NCBI GenBank assembly: GCA_029882725.1
Contig: JAOUKG010000256.1
Coordinates: forward strand, 1 to 5,250
DNA from: Cyclobacteriaceae bacterium
GTDB taxonomy: Bacteria > Bacteroidota > Bacteroidia > Cytophagales > Cyclobacteriaceae
DNA length: 5,250 nt
Direction: 5' to 3'
Shown: positions 1 through 5,250 of the stretch, piece by piece
Layout of the letters: each line of letters begins with the position of its first letter
How positions within the stretch are numbered: position 1 is the stretch's first letter
The notes under the pieces: generated by a model
What the model was told of the DNA's origin: nothing
What the model saw: the letters and a program-made list of their open reading frames with translations, nothing else
Databases searched by the model: none
Program-made: the position numbers and the translations under genes

Positions 1-144
1 TCTCGATACCGAAATACTAAAATTGATTTAGAAGAAATTGTAGCCTGTCAATTAGGGAATCTAAATGCAATGCATGATTTACTCCGTATCATGAAGTTTC
101 AGAATGAATTATTGGATAATGTTAATATAAAACTAAAAGACTAG
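1..144 (+). CDS. C-terminal fragment, possible TolC-family outer-membrane protein
   Basis: Frame 1 is open from the window edge to a TAG at 142-144, giving the last 47 residues of a protein whose start lies to the left. The fragment begins SRYRNTKIDLEEIVACQ and ends NIKLKD. It reads as helical, with regularly spaced Leu/Ile. The pattern R-Y-x3-K-I-x3-E-x4-Q, then L-x-A-x3-L-L-R, resembles the C-terminal helical repeat of TolC-type efflux channels, where a 'RYxxGxIsxxEvLdAQ' stretch is common. This comparison is from memory of the family and rests on few residues, so the function is tentative. It could be another helical protein. No terminator is obvious right after the stop, and no other gene of the same transcript is visible to the right. 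Confidence 0.55.
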   Translation, partial: SRYRNTKIDLEEIVACQLGNLNAMHDLLRIMKFQNELLDNVNIKLKD

Positions 145-291
145 ATAACGGACTTTAAAAAGAAGCATATTCAGTATCCTACCGGGAAATGAAAACCTCA
201 ATGGTCACTTCACACACATTTGGTTCCATTCTTCCTCCAAAAGAGTGTTACCTTCAAGGAATGAATAAAACTTTTTTTACCCGAGCTGCGC

Positions 292-371
292 TAATATAAC
301 CTGATTAAATTCCTGTTTGCACTCCTCCTACCGTCAGGGTACAAACAGAATTTAAAACCAAGGTTATATTA
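292..371. repeat. Long imperfect inverted repeat (80-base hairpin)
   Basis: The outer arms taatataacct (292-302) and aggttatatta (361-371) are exact reverse complements over 11 bases. Further in, aaatt (307-311) pairs with aattt (349-353) and ctgtttg (313-319) pairs with caaacag (342-348), with C312 as a single-base bulge. The tip may fold again through tacc (329-332) and ggta (338-341). Because the pairing spans nearly the whole element, it could be a structured RNA, a decayed miniature transposable element or a recombination-type site. The outer ends do not fit the strict integron attC core (RYYYAAC/GTTRRRY). No T-run follows, so an intrinsic terminator is unlikely. Confidence 0.6.
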
Positions 372-438
372 ACATAACGCAAGTACATCATATAACGACA
401 ATATAAATTTTCTTAATACTGACGAAGGAAGTATATAA

Positions 439-497
439 CATAATTCTCAGATATGTACATCGCAACGAATTTAGGTTACATATCGTCAGGAATTATG
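439..497. repeat. Imperfect inverted repeat, second hairpin
   Basis: Arm cataattc (439-446) is the exact reverse complement of gaattatg (490-497), and gatatgta (450-457) that of tacatatc (477-484). A small internal loop separates them, with three bases on the left and five on the right, and the apical loop is 19 bases. Its last base or two overlap the base of the next hairpin (496-535), so the two cannot both form completely. The right half covers the end of the minus-strand reading frame at 476-640. Confidence 0.5.
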
Positions 498-640
498 GCA
501 AGAAAATTTATTTCAGTCTCTAAATCATCTTGCCAATTTTGTGTTAAATAACCAACCAATACGCCTGAAGGAAGTAATATAAACAACACTTCCATCCACC
601 CCACCCCAAATTGCAATGAGTTGACATATTTTCCGTACAT
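476..640 (-). CDS. Possible small membrane protein or gene remnant (54 aa)
   Basis: The minus strand is open from ATG (640-638) to TAA (478-476). A TGA lies immediately before the ATG in frame, so the frame cannot extend upstream. The product starts MYGKYVNSLQFGVGW, has one hydrophobic stretch at about residues 15-33 (MEVLFILLPSGVLVGYL) suited to one membrane segment, and ends in an acidic tail, LAIIPDDM. The composition looks protein-like, but I do not recognise a family. Its start is 15 bases from the oppositely directed start at 656, so both genes' upstream elements would overlap. Two hairpins and one copy of the direct repeat lie inside it, which argues partly against coding. It could be a real short membrane peptide, a leftover of a larger gene, or a chance frame. 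Confidence 0.25.
   Translation of the reverse strand: MYGKYVNSLQFGVGWMEVLFILLPSGVLVGYLTQNWQDDLETEINFLAIIPDDM
496..535. repeat. Inverted repeat, third hairpin
   Basis: Arm tggcaaga (496-503) is the exact reverse complement of tcttgcca (528-535). Inside it, attta (506-510) pairs with taaat (521-525) around a 10-base loop. A short A/T-rich run (attttgtgtt) follows, which is too weak to call a terminator with confidence. On the minus strand it falls within the possible small gene at 476-640. Confidence 0.4.
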
Positions 641-655
641 TCAACATCTAAAAAA

Positions 656-1213
656 ATGATTATGAAAAAGAAAATATTTATCGGAATAGGTGTAACCTTT
701 CTACTCTTTGTTCTCTGGGCTGTTTATGGATTGTTTTTCGCAACGCCTGTAAGTCCGCCGGCTACGGCTGTTTATAACGAAGGTGGACTAGAAATCACGG
801 TTAACTATAGCCAACCTTCAAAAAAGGGAAGACTTATTTTTGGTGAAGAAAAAGAGGAGGCGCTGCAGCCTTTTGGGAAATACTGGAGACTGGGTGCGAA
901 TGCTGCTACTGAAATTACCTTCAATAAGGATGTTATCTTCGGTGGTGAACCCATAAAAGCGGGAACCTACAGAATGTATGCCATTCCCGGAGCAAATGCT
1001 TTCAAAGTTATATTAAATAGTGAAACAGGTGTTTTCTTTGGTGCAGCAGAACCTGATAATGAATTGGATGTGGTGACTATTGAGGCTCCTGTTGAAAAAC
1101 CTGCCGCTGAAGTAGAGACCTTTACCATTGGGTATAGCACAACAGATACGGGTGTTATGATTAACTTTAGCTGGGTTGAAACCTTGTTCACTGTTCCGGT
1201 AGCAATACAATAA
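656..1213 (+). CDS. Membrane-anchored DUF2911 family protein
   Basis: This 185-residue protein matches the DUF2911 family (PF11138), which is common in Bacteroidota and has no established biochemical role. A lysine-rich start and a hydrophobic segment at about residues 7-28 give a single membrane anchor, probably uncleaved, with the domain on the periplasmic side. The family landmarks appear in order: YSQPSKKGRLIFG (51-63), PFGKYWRLGANAATEI (72-87), GGEPIKAGTYRMYAIPG (96-112), FKVILN (116-121) and a closing strand FTIGYSTTDTGVMINFSW (156-173). The length is normal for a one-domain member, so it looks complete. ATG at 662 (MKKKIF...) is an equally good start, and no Shine-Dalgarno sequence decides between them. 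The stop is 3 bases before the amidohydrolase start, so the two genes are surely cotranscribed. Family assignment is firm; function is unknown. Confidence 0.9.
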   Translation: MIMKKKIFIGIGVTFLLFVLWAVYGLFFATPVSPPATAVYNEGGLEITVNYSQPSKKGRLIFGEEKEEALQPFGKYWRLGANAATEITFNKDVIFGGEPIKAGTYRMYAIPGANAFKVILNSETGVFFGAAEPDNELDVVTIEAPVEKPAAEVETFTIGYSTTDTGVMINFSWVETLFTVPVAIQ

Positions 1214-1216
1214 CAA

Positions 1217-2344
1217 ATGGCTTTTTCTAAAAAGAAATGGGTGCTTCTCCCCTTTTCAGTTTTGTTGTTTCTGGGTCTTGCCTATTGGCTGATCGGTAAA
1301 ATTCAATATCGACTTGAAGTGATGGATATAGAAGAATATGAGCCTGTTTCTACACTTCATGTCCCGGAGCACCTTTTAACAAAGGCCAAATTTCCTTTCA
1401 TTGATGTCCATAATCATCAGTTTACTATGCCTGTTCAAAATCTGGATAACCTGGTTAGTGAAATGGACGATCTGAATATGTCGGTAATGGTTAACCTGAG
1501 TGGTTTTAGAGGGAAATACCTGGAATGGTCTCTTGATAATGTCAATGAAAAATTCAGCGATAGATTCGTTCTTTTTATGAATATCGATTTTGAACAACTG
1601 GATGATGAGGGTTGGCCAAATGAAACACTTTCTATGATGGAAGAGGCTGTAGAGAAGGGAGTTAAAGGGCTGAAGGTTTATAAAAACTTAGGCCTCACCG
1701 AGAAGGATAACGAGGGAAATAGAATAAAAGTGGATGATCCCCGGCTGGACCCTATCTGGGCTAAATGTGGTGAATTGGGGATCCCGGTTTTGATCCATAC
1801 GGGCGAACCTGCTGCTTTCTGGTTGCCGAAAGATAAACACAACGAGCGATGGTTAGAGCTCAAGCAGTACCCCGGCAGGTACAAAGACCCGAAAAATAAC
1901 CCCTCTTTCGAGGAAGTAATGGGCGAACAACATGCTGTATTCAGGAAACATCCGAAGACTAAATTCATCGCTGCTCATTTGGGTTGGTTTGGCAACGACT
2001 TGCCACGACTGGGTAAGTTGTTGGATGAAATGCCGAACGTATATACGGAATTAGGAGCTGTTTTAGCCGAATTAGGACGACAACCCGTAACAGCAAGGGC
2101 ATGGTTAATAGACTATCAGGATAGGGTATTAATGGGAAAAGACACCTATAAAAAGGAAGAATACTACACCTATTTCAGGGTGCTGGAGACTAACGATGAG
2201 TATTTCGATTATTACAGAAAACGGCATGCTCACTGGAAAATGTATGGCTTGGCTCTCCCCGATTCTGTTTTACAGAAAATTTATTATAAAAACGCACTAC
2301 ATGTGATTCCGGGCATTGATTCTTCTTTGTTTGATGTGGATTAA
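1217..2344 (+). CDS. Membrane-anchored amidohydrolase (Amidohydro_2 type, TIM-barrel metal hydrolase)
   Basis: This 375-residue protein belongs to the metal-dependent TIM-barrel hydrolases of the amidohydrolase superfamily (PF04909-like), which hydrolyse or decarboxylate small substrates. Residues 8-27 form an N-terminal membrane anchor after a KKK start, so the enzyme probably faces the periplasm. The metal-site motifs are in order: FIDVHNH with H65 and H67 after strand 1, GLKVYK (151-156), VLIHTG with H194, IAAHLGW with H254, and the strand-8 aspartate D309 in LMGKDTY. The last motif has Lys where many members have Ser or Thr (GSD/GTD). The C-terminal part, with DEYFDYYR, LPDSVLQKIYYKNAL and VIPG, resembles a subfamily I recall from Planctomycetes and Bacteroidota genomes. 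All expected ligands are present, so it should be active, but the substrate cannot be read from the sequence. It starts 3 bases after the DUF2911 stop, without a Shine-Dalgarno sequence. Confidence 0.88.
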   Translation: MAFSKKKWVLLPFSVLLFLGLAYWLIGKIQYRLEVMDIEEYEPVSTLHVPEHLLTKAKFPFIDVHNHQFTMPVQNLDNLVSEMDDLNMSVMVNLSGFRGKYLEWSLDNVNEKFSDRFVLFMNIDFEQLDDEGWPNETLSMMEEAVEKGVKGLKVYKNLGLTEKDNEGNRIKVDDPRLDPIWAKCGELGIPVLIHTGEPAAFWLPKDKHNERWLELKQYPGRYKDPKNNPSFEEVMGEQHAVFRKHPKTKFIAAHLGWFGNDLPRLGKLLDEMPNVYTELGAVLAELGRQPVTARAWLIDYQDRVLMGKDTYKKEEYYTYFRVLETNDEYFDYYRKRHAHWKMYGLALPDSVLQKIYYKNALHVIPGIDSSLFDVD

Positions 2345-2492
2345 TTCTGACCAAGTAGCCTACAGAGACAAAAATAAGAAGACATGATTCTGAAAATTTG
2401 ATAATTGCAAAAATAAATCTAATAATACACAATTGACAAATCAATGTTGTTTAGTTAAGGAAAATATACGCCTATCAAGACTGAAATTATGT

Positions 2493-2500
2493 TATATTTG
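2493..2500 (+). promoter_or_regulatory. Bacteroidota-type -7 promoter element
   Basis: TATATTTG matches the phylum's TAnnTTTG -7 consensus exactly. The region about 20 bases upstream lacks a clear TTTG -33 element, so the promoter would be weak or activator-dependent. Transcription would start near 2507, leaving a leader of about 100 bases before the GH127 start. An inverted repeat (2502-2507 with 2524-2529) lies at the expected transcription start and could be an operator or a leader stem. Confidence 0.4.
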
Positions 2501-2552
2501 GAGGGTATAAAGGGGGAAAACATTACCCTATAAATTTAGACTCAACTCAATT

Positions 2553-2586
2553 ACCCGGATTATAAAATAGAGATTTTATTACGGGT
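2553..2586 (+). promoter_or_regulatory. Leader hairpin 17 bases upstream of the GH127 start
   Basis: The outer stem acccg (2553-2557) pairs with cgggt (2582-2586). The inner stem ataaaat (2562-2568) pairs with attttat (2573-2579) around a four-base agag loop, with a small internal loop between the stems. It ends 17 bases before the ATG at 2604 and is followed by an A-rich stretch. It could tune translation or protect the 5' end of the mRNA. A terminator is unlikely because no U-run follows. Confidence 0.4.
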
Positions 2587-2603
2587 TAAAAAACGATAAG
2601 ACC

Positions 2604-4565
2604 ATGCATCACAACTTCTTATTCAGATTGATATGCCTATTAACTCTTGTGTCCTGCTCGACAGATGAGCAAACAAAAACCACCCTGCCAGAGCAGCCAT
2701 CTACTCTGGATTACCCCATTACTCCCGTGGCCTTTACCGCTGTCAATATCAACGATAACTTCTGGGCTCCGCGTCTGGAGACTAACCGGAAAGTAACTAT
2801 TCCCTACGATTTCGAAAAAGGCGAAGAAACAGGACGTCATCGCAACTTTGCCATTGCCGGTGGACTGGAAGAAGGTGAATTTGAGGGGATTTTCTACAAT
2901 GACTCGGACGTATTTAAAGTAATAGAGGGGGCAAGCTATTCGTTACAGGTTCATGACGACCCTGAACTTGACGCCTATCTGGATGATTTAATACACAAAA
3001 TAGCATCAGCGCAGGAAGAAGATGGCTATTTGTATACCAACCGAACCATTGACCCCTCAAAAGCAGCCGATGGTGCTGGAGAAGAACGTTGGACCAGCCT
3101 GGTACAACACCACGAATTATACAATGTAGGTCATTTGTATGAAGCCGCCGTAGCGCACTATCAGGCCACAGGCAAGAGAACACTGCTGGATGTGGCTATA
3201 AAAAATGCTGACCTGATAGACAGTGTCTTTGGGCCAGGAAAAAATATGGGGGTTCCCGGCCATCAGGAAATAGAAATAGGGTTGGTGAAGCTTTTCCGAC
3301 TCACCGAAGAAAAACGCTATCTTGATTTGGCCAAATTCTTTGTTGATCAGCGGGGTAACGCACAGGGGCATAACCTGGACAATGGAAAGTATTCAGGGAA
3401 ATACCAGCAAGATCACAAGCTGTTGAAGGATCAGGAGGAAGCTGTTGGGCATGCTGTTCGGGCCGGCTATTTTTACAGTGGCGCAACCGATGTGGCTGCC
3501 CTGACCGGAGACACAGCCTATGACGGCGCACTGGATAAAATATGGGAAGACATTGTACATCAAAAGATATACCTGACCGGAGGAATAGGTGCTGAGCCAC
3601 AACATGAAGGCTTTGGACCCGACTACGAGCTGCCCAATGCGACAGCCTATACGGAAACTTGTGCGGCCATCGCATTGATGCTCTGGAACCACCGGATGTT
3701 TCTGAAAAGTGGAGAAGTGAAATACATGGATGTTTTTGAACGGACACTCTATAATGGCTTTCTTGCGGGTGTATCGCTGGAAGGGAACACGTTTTTTTAC
3801 CCAAATCCCCTGGAAACAGACGGAATCGATAAATTCAATCACGGGGTATGCGGTCGATCTCCCTGGTTCAATACCTCCTGCTGTCCGGTAAATGTAGTAC
3901 GCATCATGCCGTCCCTTCCCGGGTATATCTATTCAACCAAAGGCAATGAGGTTTATGTAAACCTATACATCGGGAGTGAAGCGGATATACCGTTAAATGA
4001 CCAGATATTTAAACTATCACAAACCACTAACTACCCCTGGGATGGCCGTGTGGAACTGGCAGTTTTGAGTGAGAAAAGTATCGATGCTTCCTTTAAACTA
4101 AGAGTACCCGGCTGGGCACGCAACGAAGTATTGGATGGTGATTTGTACCAGTATATTGATAATGAAAACCCCTCCTTTTCTGTATTGGTCAACGGCCAGG
4201 AATCCAAGGCCAATGTTGAAAATGGCTACATCTTTATTGAGAATAAGGCATGGCAAAAAGGAGATAAGATCGTCATTACTTTTGACATGCCCGTTAGAAA
4301 GGTAAAAAGCCACGAACTGGTAGAGGCCAACATTGGAAAAATAGCAATTGAACGGGGACCGTTGGTATATTGCGCCGAGCAAGTAGACAATCCAGATGGG
4401 GTACTAAACATGATTATCCCTGAAGGTGAAGATTATATATTCACTTACGATGAGTCATTACTGGGTGGTCTGGGTAAAATTAGCAGCCCAACACTCACCG
4501 TAGTGCCTTATTATGCCTGGGCACACAGGGAGATTGGGGAGATGGCGGTGTGGTTGAAGAGGTAG
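2604..4565 (+). CDS. GH127 (DUF1680) beta-L-arabinofuranosidase-type lipoprotein
   Basis: This 653-residue protein is a full-length glycoside hydrolase family 127 member. The founding enzyme, HypBA1 of Bifidobacterium longum, releases L-arabinose from beta-1,2-linked arabinofuranose disaccharides with a cysteine nucleophile and a zinc site. The catalytic landmarks are all present: E335 in HEGFG as probable acid/base (HypBA1 E322), E351 and C353 in TETC (E338 and C340), and C426-C427 in TSCCP (nucleophile C417, ligand C418). The E335-E351 spacing of 16 equals that of HypBA1. Residues 1-18 form a lipoprotein signal with lipobox LVSC and acylated C18. The following STDE resembles the acidic surface-export signal of Bacteroidota lipoproteins, so cell-surface display is possible. 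The C-terminal IPYYAW-like motif is kept (VPYYAWAHREIGEMAVWL, 633-651). No SusC/D or other glycan genes adjoin it. Other GH127 activities on related sugars cannot be excluded. Confidence 0.93.
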   Translation: MHHNFLFRLICLLTLVSCSTDEQTKTTLPEQPSTLDYPITPVAFTAVNINDNFWAPRLETNRKVTIPYDFEKGEETGRHRNFAIAGGLEEGEFEGIFYNDSDVFKVIEGASYSLQVHDDPELDAYLDDLIHKIASAQEEDGYLYTNRTIDPSKAADGAGEERWTSLVQHHELYNVGHLYEAAVAHYQATGKRTLLDVAIKNADLIDSVFGPGKNMGVPGHQEIEIGLVKLFRLTEEKRYLDLAKFFVDQRGNAQGHNLDNGKYSGKYQQDHKLLKDQEEAVGHAVRAGYFYSGATDVAALTGDTAYDGALDKIWEDIVHQKIYLTGGIGAEPQHEGFGPDYELPNATAYTETCAAIALMLWNHRMFLKSGEVKYMDVFERTLYNGFLAGVSLEGNTFFYPNPLETDGIDKFNHGVCGRSPWFNTSCCPVNVVRIMPSLPGYIYSTKGNEVYVNLYIGSEADIPLNDQIFKLSQTTNYPWDGRVELAVLSEKSIDASFKLRVPGWARNEVLDGDLYQYIDNENPSFSVLVNGQESKANVENGYIFIENKAWQKGDKIVITFDMPVRKVKSHELVEANIGKIAIERGPLVYCAEQVDNPDGVLNMIIPEGEDYIFTYDESLLGGLGKISSPTLTVVPYYAWAHREIGEMAVWLKR

Positions 4566-4766
4566 GGTTCTTGGAATTGAAAATTTGTAAGAGTTCATTT
4601 AAATTTAGTCTTTACTTAAGTTTTTAAATTTTGATTTTGTTGGGGTTTACACAATCTATTGATGGATTTATCTTTTAATAAAGGTTCTGGCGTACCTTCA
4701 TAGAACGTATCGTAGGACAAATATAAATAGGGCCCTCTTATCCGGATCACCCTCCCACTTTATTTT
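4566..4766. other. 201-base AT-rich convergent intergenic region
   Basis: This lies between the ends of the GH127 gene and the oppositely directed HTH gene. It contains short palindromes (atttaaat near 4597, acttaagt at 4614-4621, agggccct at 4729-4736) but no stem-loop with a T-run that would make a confident terminator for either strand. On the minus strand, 4750-4616 is open for 44 codons from a GTG, 16 bases past the HTH stop. It has no ATG and no recognisable family, so it is not called as a gene. Confidence 0.5.
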
Positions 4767-5213
4767 TCACTTCAGTTTCAACAGGCTTTTGCGTTTCTTC
4801 ATTTCTGCATCAGGGTAATTCTTATTGTGCTCTACTGATAATGTATATGGTTTGTTTAATGCATCCTGACGTACCTTAAACCGCTCAGCCAGTATCCGGA
4901 TAACATTCTTAGAGAGTCCTTTTTTATAATTCAATATATCTGACAGGTGGCCTTTGGAGATTTGCAGTAACTCGGCCAGATCTTTTTGGTTCAATCTATT
5001 TTCGTTCATCAAGCACTTCAATAATACGATTGGGTCAACATCTTCAGACTTAGAGTGTTCTTCATCATATTTTTCAATTAATAAGGTGAGTGTGTCAATC
5101 ATATCTAAAAGACCTTCATTTGAATTGATTTGATAATCCTTGGTCATTTTTTCTAAATCATTGCAATAGCTTATGTATTGCTTATCAGAACGTATGATAG
5201 TATAGATTTTCAT
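4767..5213 (-). CDS. HigA-like helix-turn-helix antitoxin/regulator
   Basis: This 148-residue protein has the architecture of the HigA/YgjM antitoxin group (COG5499-like). A helical N-terminal part (about 1-55, with LLDMIDTLTLLIEKYDEEH at 35-53) is followed by a Cro/C1-type DNA-binding domain at about 61-117. In that domain, LNQKDLAELLQISKGHLSDI (74-93) holds the helix-turn-helix, with the recognition helix near ISKGHLSDILNY (85-96), and LSKNVIRILAERFKV closes it. The tail is strongly basic (EMKKRKSLLKLK). Such proteins neutralise a HigB mRNA interferase and repress their own operon. In HigBA loci the toxin gene usually precedes higA, so here it would lie to the right of 5213, outside the window. 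Only 37 bases remain there, and they contain stops in two of three frames, compatible with the end of an upstream gene but not proving one. The leader is A/T-rich without a Shine-Dalgarno sequence. A solitary regulator is the alternative. Confidence 0.8.
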   Translation of the reverse strand: MKIYTIIRSDKQYISYCNDLEKMTKDYQINSNEGLLDMIDTLTLLIEKYDEEHSKSEDVDPIVLLKCLMNENRLNQKDLAELLQISKGHLSDILNYKKGLSKNVIRILAERFKVRQDALNKPYTLSVEHNKNYPDAEMKKRKSLLKLK

Positions 5214-5250
5214 AATGTATATATTTAACTAAAAGTATAGGTGGGACCGG

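Larger units (their letters stand above)
415..584. repeat. Diverged direct repeat pair (415-439 and 558-584)
   Basis: Two segments 143 bases apart share the same order of blocks: AATAC, four differing bases, the exact 10-base GAAGGAAGTA, then TATAA with one extra A in the right copy, ending in C. The copies lie on either side of the second and third hairpins. This could be a pair of protein-binding sites, the trace of a small duplication, or flanks of a decayed insert. The similarity is seen directly and the role is unknown. Confidence 0.4.
145..655. other. 511-base intergenic region rich in inverted repeats
   Basis: No confident gene lies here. The stretch holds three consecutive imperfect hairpins (292-371, 439-497, 496-535), one diverged direct repeat pair (415-439 and 558-584) and a 54-residue minus-strand reading frame (476-640), each listed separately. 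Its first part (145-291) shows no structure I can support. The promoter for the gene at 656 must lie in the right-hand part, but no good -33/-7 pair was found. A TTGACA at 621-626 has no convincing partner at normal spacing. Confidence 0.6.
2345..2603. other. 259-base intergenic leader before the GH127 gene
   Basis: This AT-rich stretch separates the amidohydrolase operon from the glycosidase gene. No open frame of note is seen. It carries a small stem (attga 2432-2436 with tcaat 2441-2445) without a T-run, a promoter-like -7 element (2493-2500), a short inverted repeat agggta/taccct (2502-2507 and 2524-2529), and a stronger hairpin at 2553-2586 just before the start. No convincing intrinsic terminator for the upstream operon was found. 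Confidence 0.55.

Noticed and set aside
190..240. Shine-Dalgarno-like ggagga before an ATG on the minus strand (product MEPNVCEV...)
   Set aside because: The frame stops after 16 codons, and the other genes here do not use Shine-Dalgarno sequences.
189..299. 36-codon plus-strand frame starting MKTSMVTSHTF
   Set aside because: It has no recognisable family and no start signal, and it ends inside the first hairpin. It is likely a chance frame.
292..371. Integron attC site
   Set aside because: The ends do not fit the RYYYAAC/GTTRRRY core and no integrase or cassette is visible.
621..649. TTGACA as a sigma-70-style promoter for the gene at 656
   Set aside because: No -10 element at 16-18 bases, and this consensus is not the one used in Bacteroidota.
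3301..3842. Long minus-strand frames opposite the GH127 gene (3301-3804, 3393-3842)
   Set aside because: They lie antisense to a gene with intact catalytic motifs and have low-quality, cysteine- and histidine-rich translations; they are shadows.
4681..4706. Hairpin aaggt/acctt or gttct/agaac as a terminator
   Set aside because: The stems are only 5 bases, the alternatives exclude each other, and no T-run follows.

Overview
The window looks like chromosome from a Bacteroidota bacterium. The genes start without Shine-Dalgarno sequences, behind A/T-rich leaders. One upstream region has an exact match to the TAnnTTTG -7 element of that phylum, and the proteins (a DUF2911 protein and a lipoprotein-anchored GH127 glycosidase) are typical of it. 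The genus cannot be told from the sequence.

Layout. 1-144 is the C-terminal end of a gene entering from the left, possibly a TolC-type outer-membrane protein. 145-655 has no confident gene but is dense in structure: three successive imperfect hairpins (292-371, 439-497, 496-535), a diverged direct repeat (415-439 and 558-584), and a 54-residue minus-strand reading frame (476-640) that may be a small membrane protein or a gene remnant. 656-2344 is a tight two-gene operon: a membrane-anchored DUF2911 protein, then, 3 bases later, a membrane-anchored amidohydrolase. 2345-2603 is an intergenic leader with a promoter-like element and a hairpin close to the next start. 2604-4565 is a complete GH127 (DUF1680) beta-L-arabinofuranosidase-type lipoprotein. 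4566-4766 is an AT-rich convergent intergenic region. 4767-5213, on the minus strand, is a HigA-like helix-turn-helix protein whose possible toxin partner would lie beyond the right edge.

How the genes relate. The DUF2911 and amidohydrolase genes almost certainly share a transcript, and both products sit at the cell envelope. The GH127 enzyme is probably transcribed alone and would act on L-arabinofuranose-type sugars at the envelope or cell surface. No SusC/SusD pair, sulfatase or transporter lies beside it here. The HTH gene points the other way and belongs to a separate unit.

I do not see a clear new multi-gene system. The least explained parts are the hairpin-rich 290-640 region with its hidden minus-strand frame, and the pairing of DUF2911 with the amidohydrolase.
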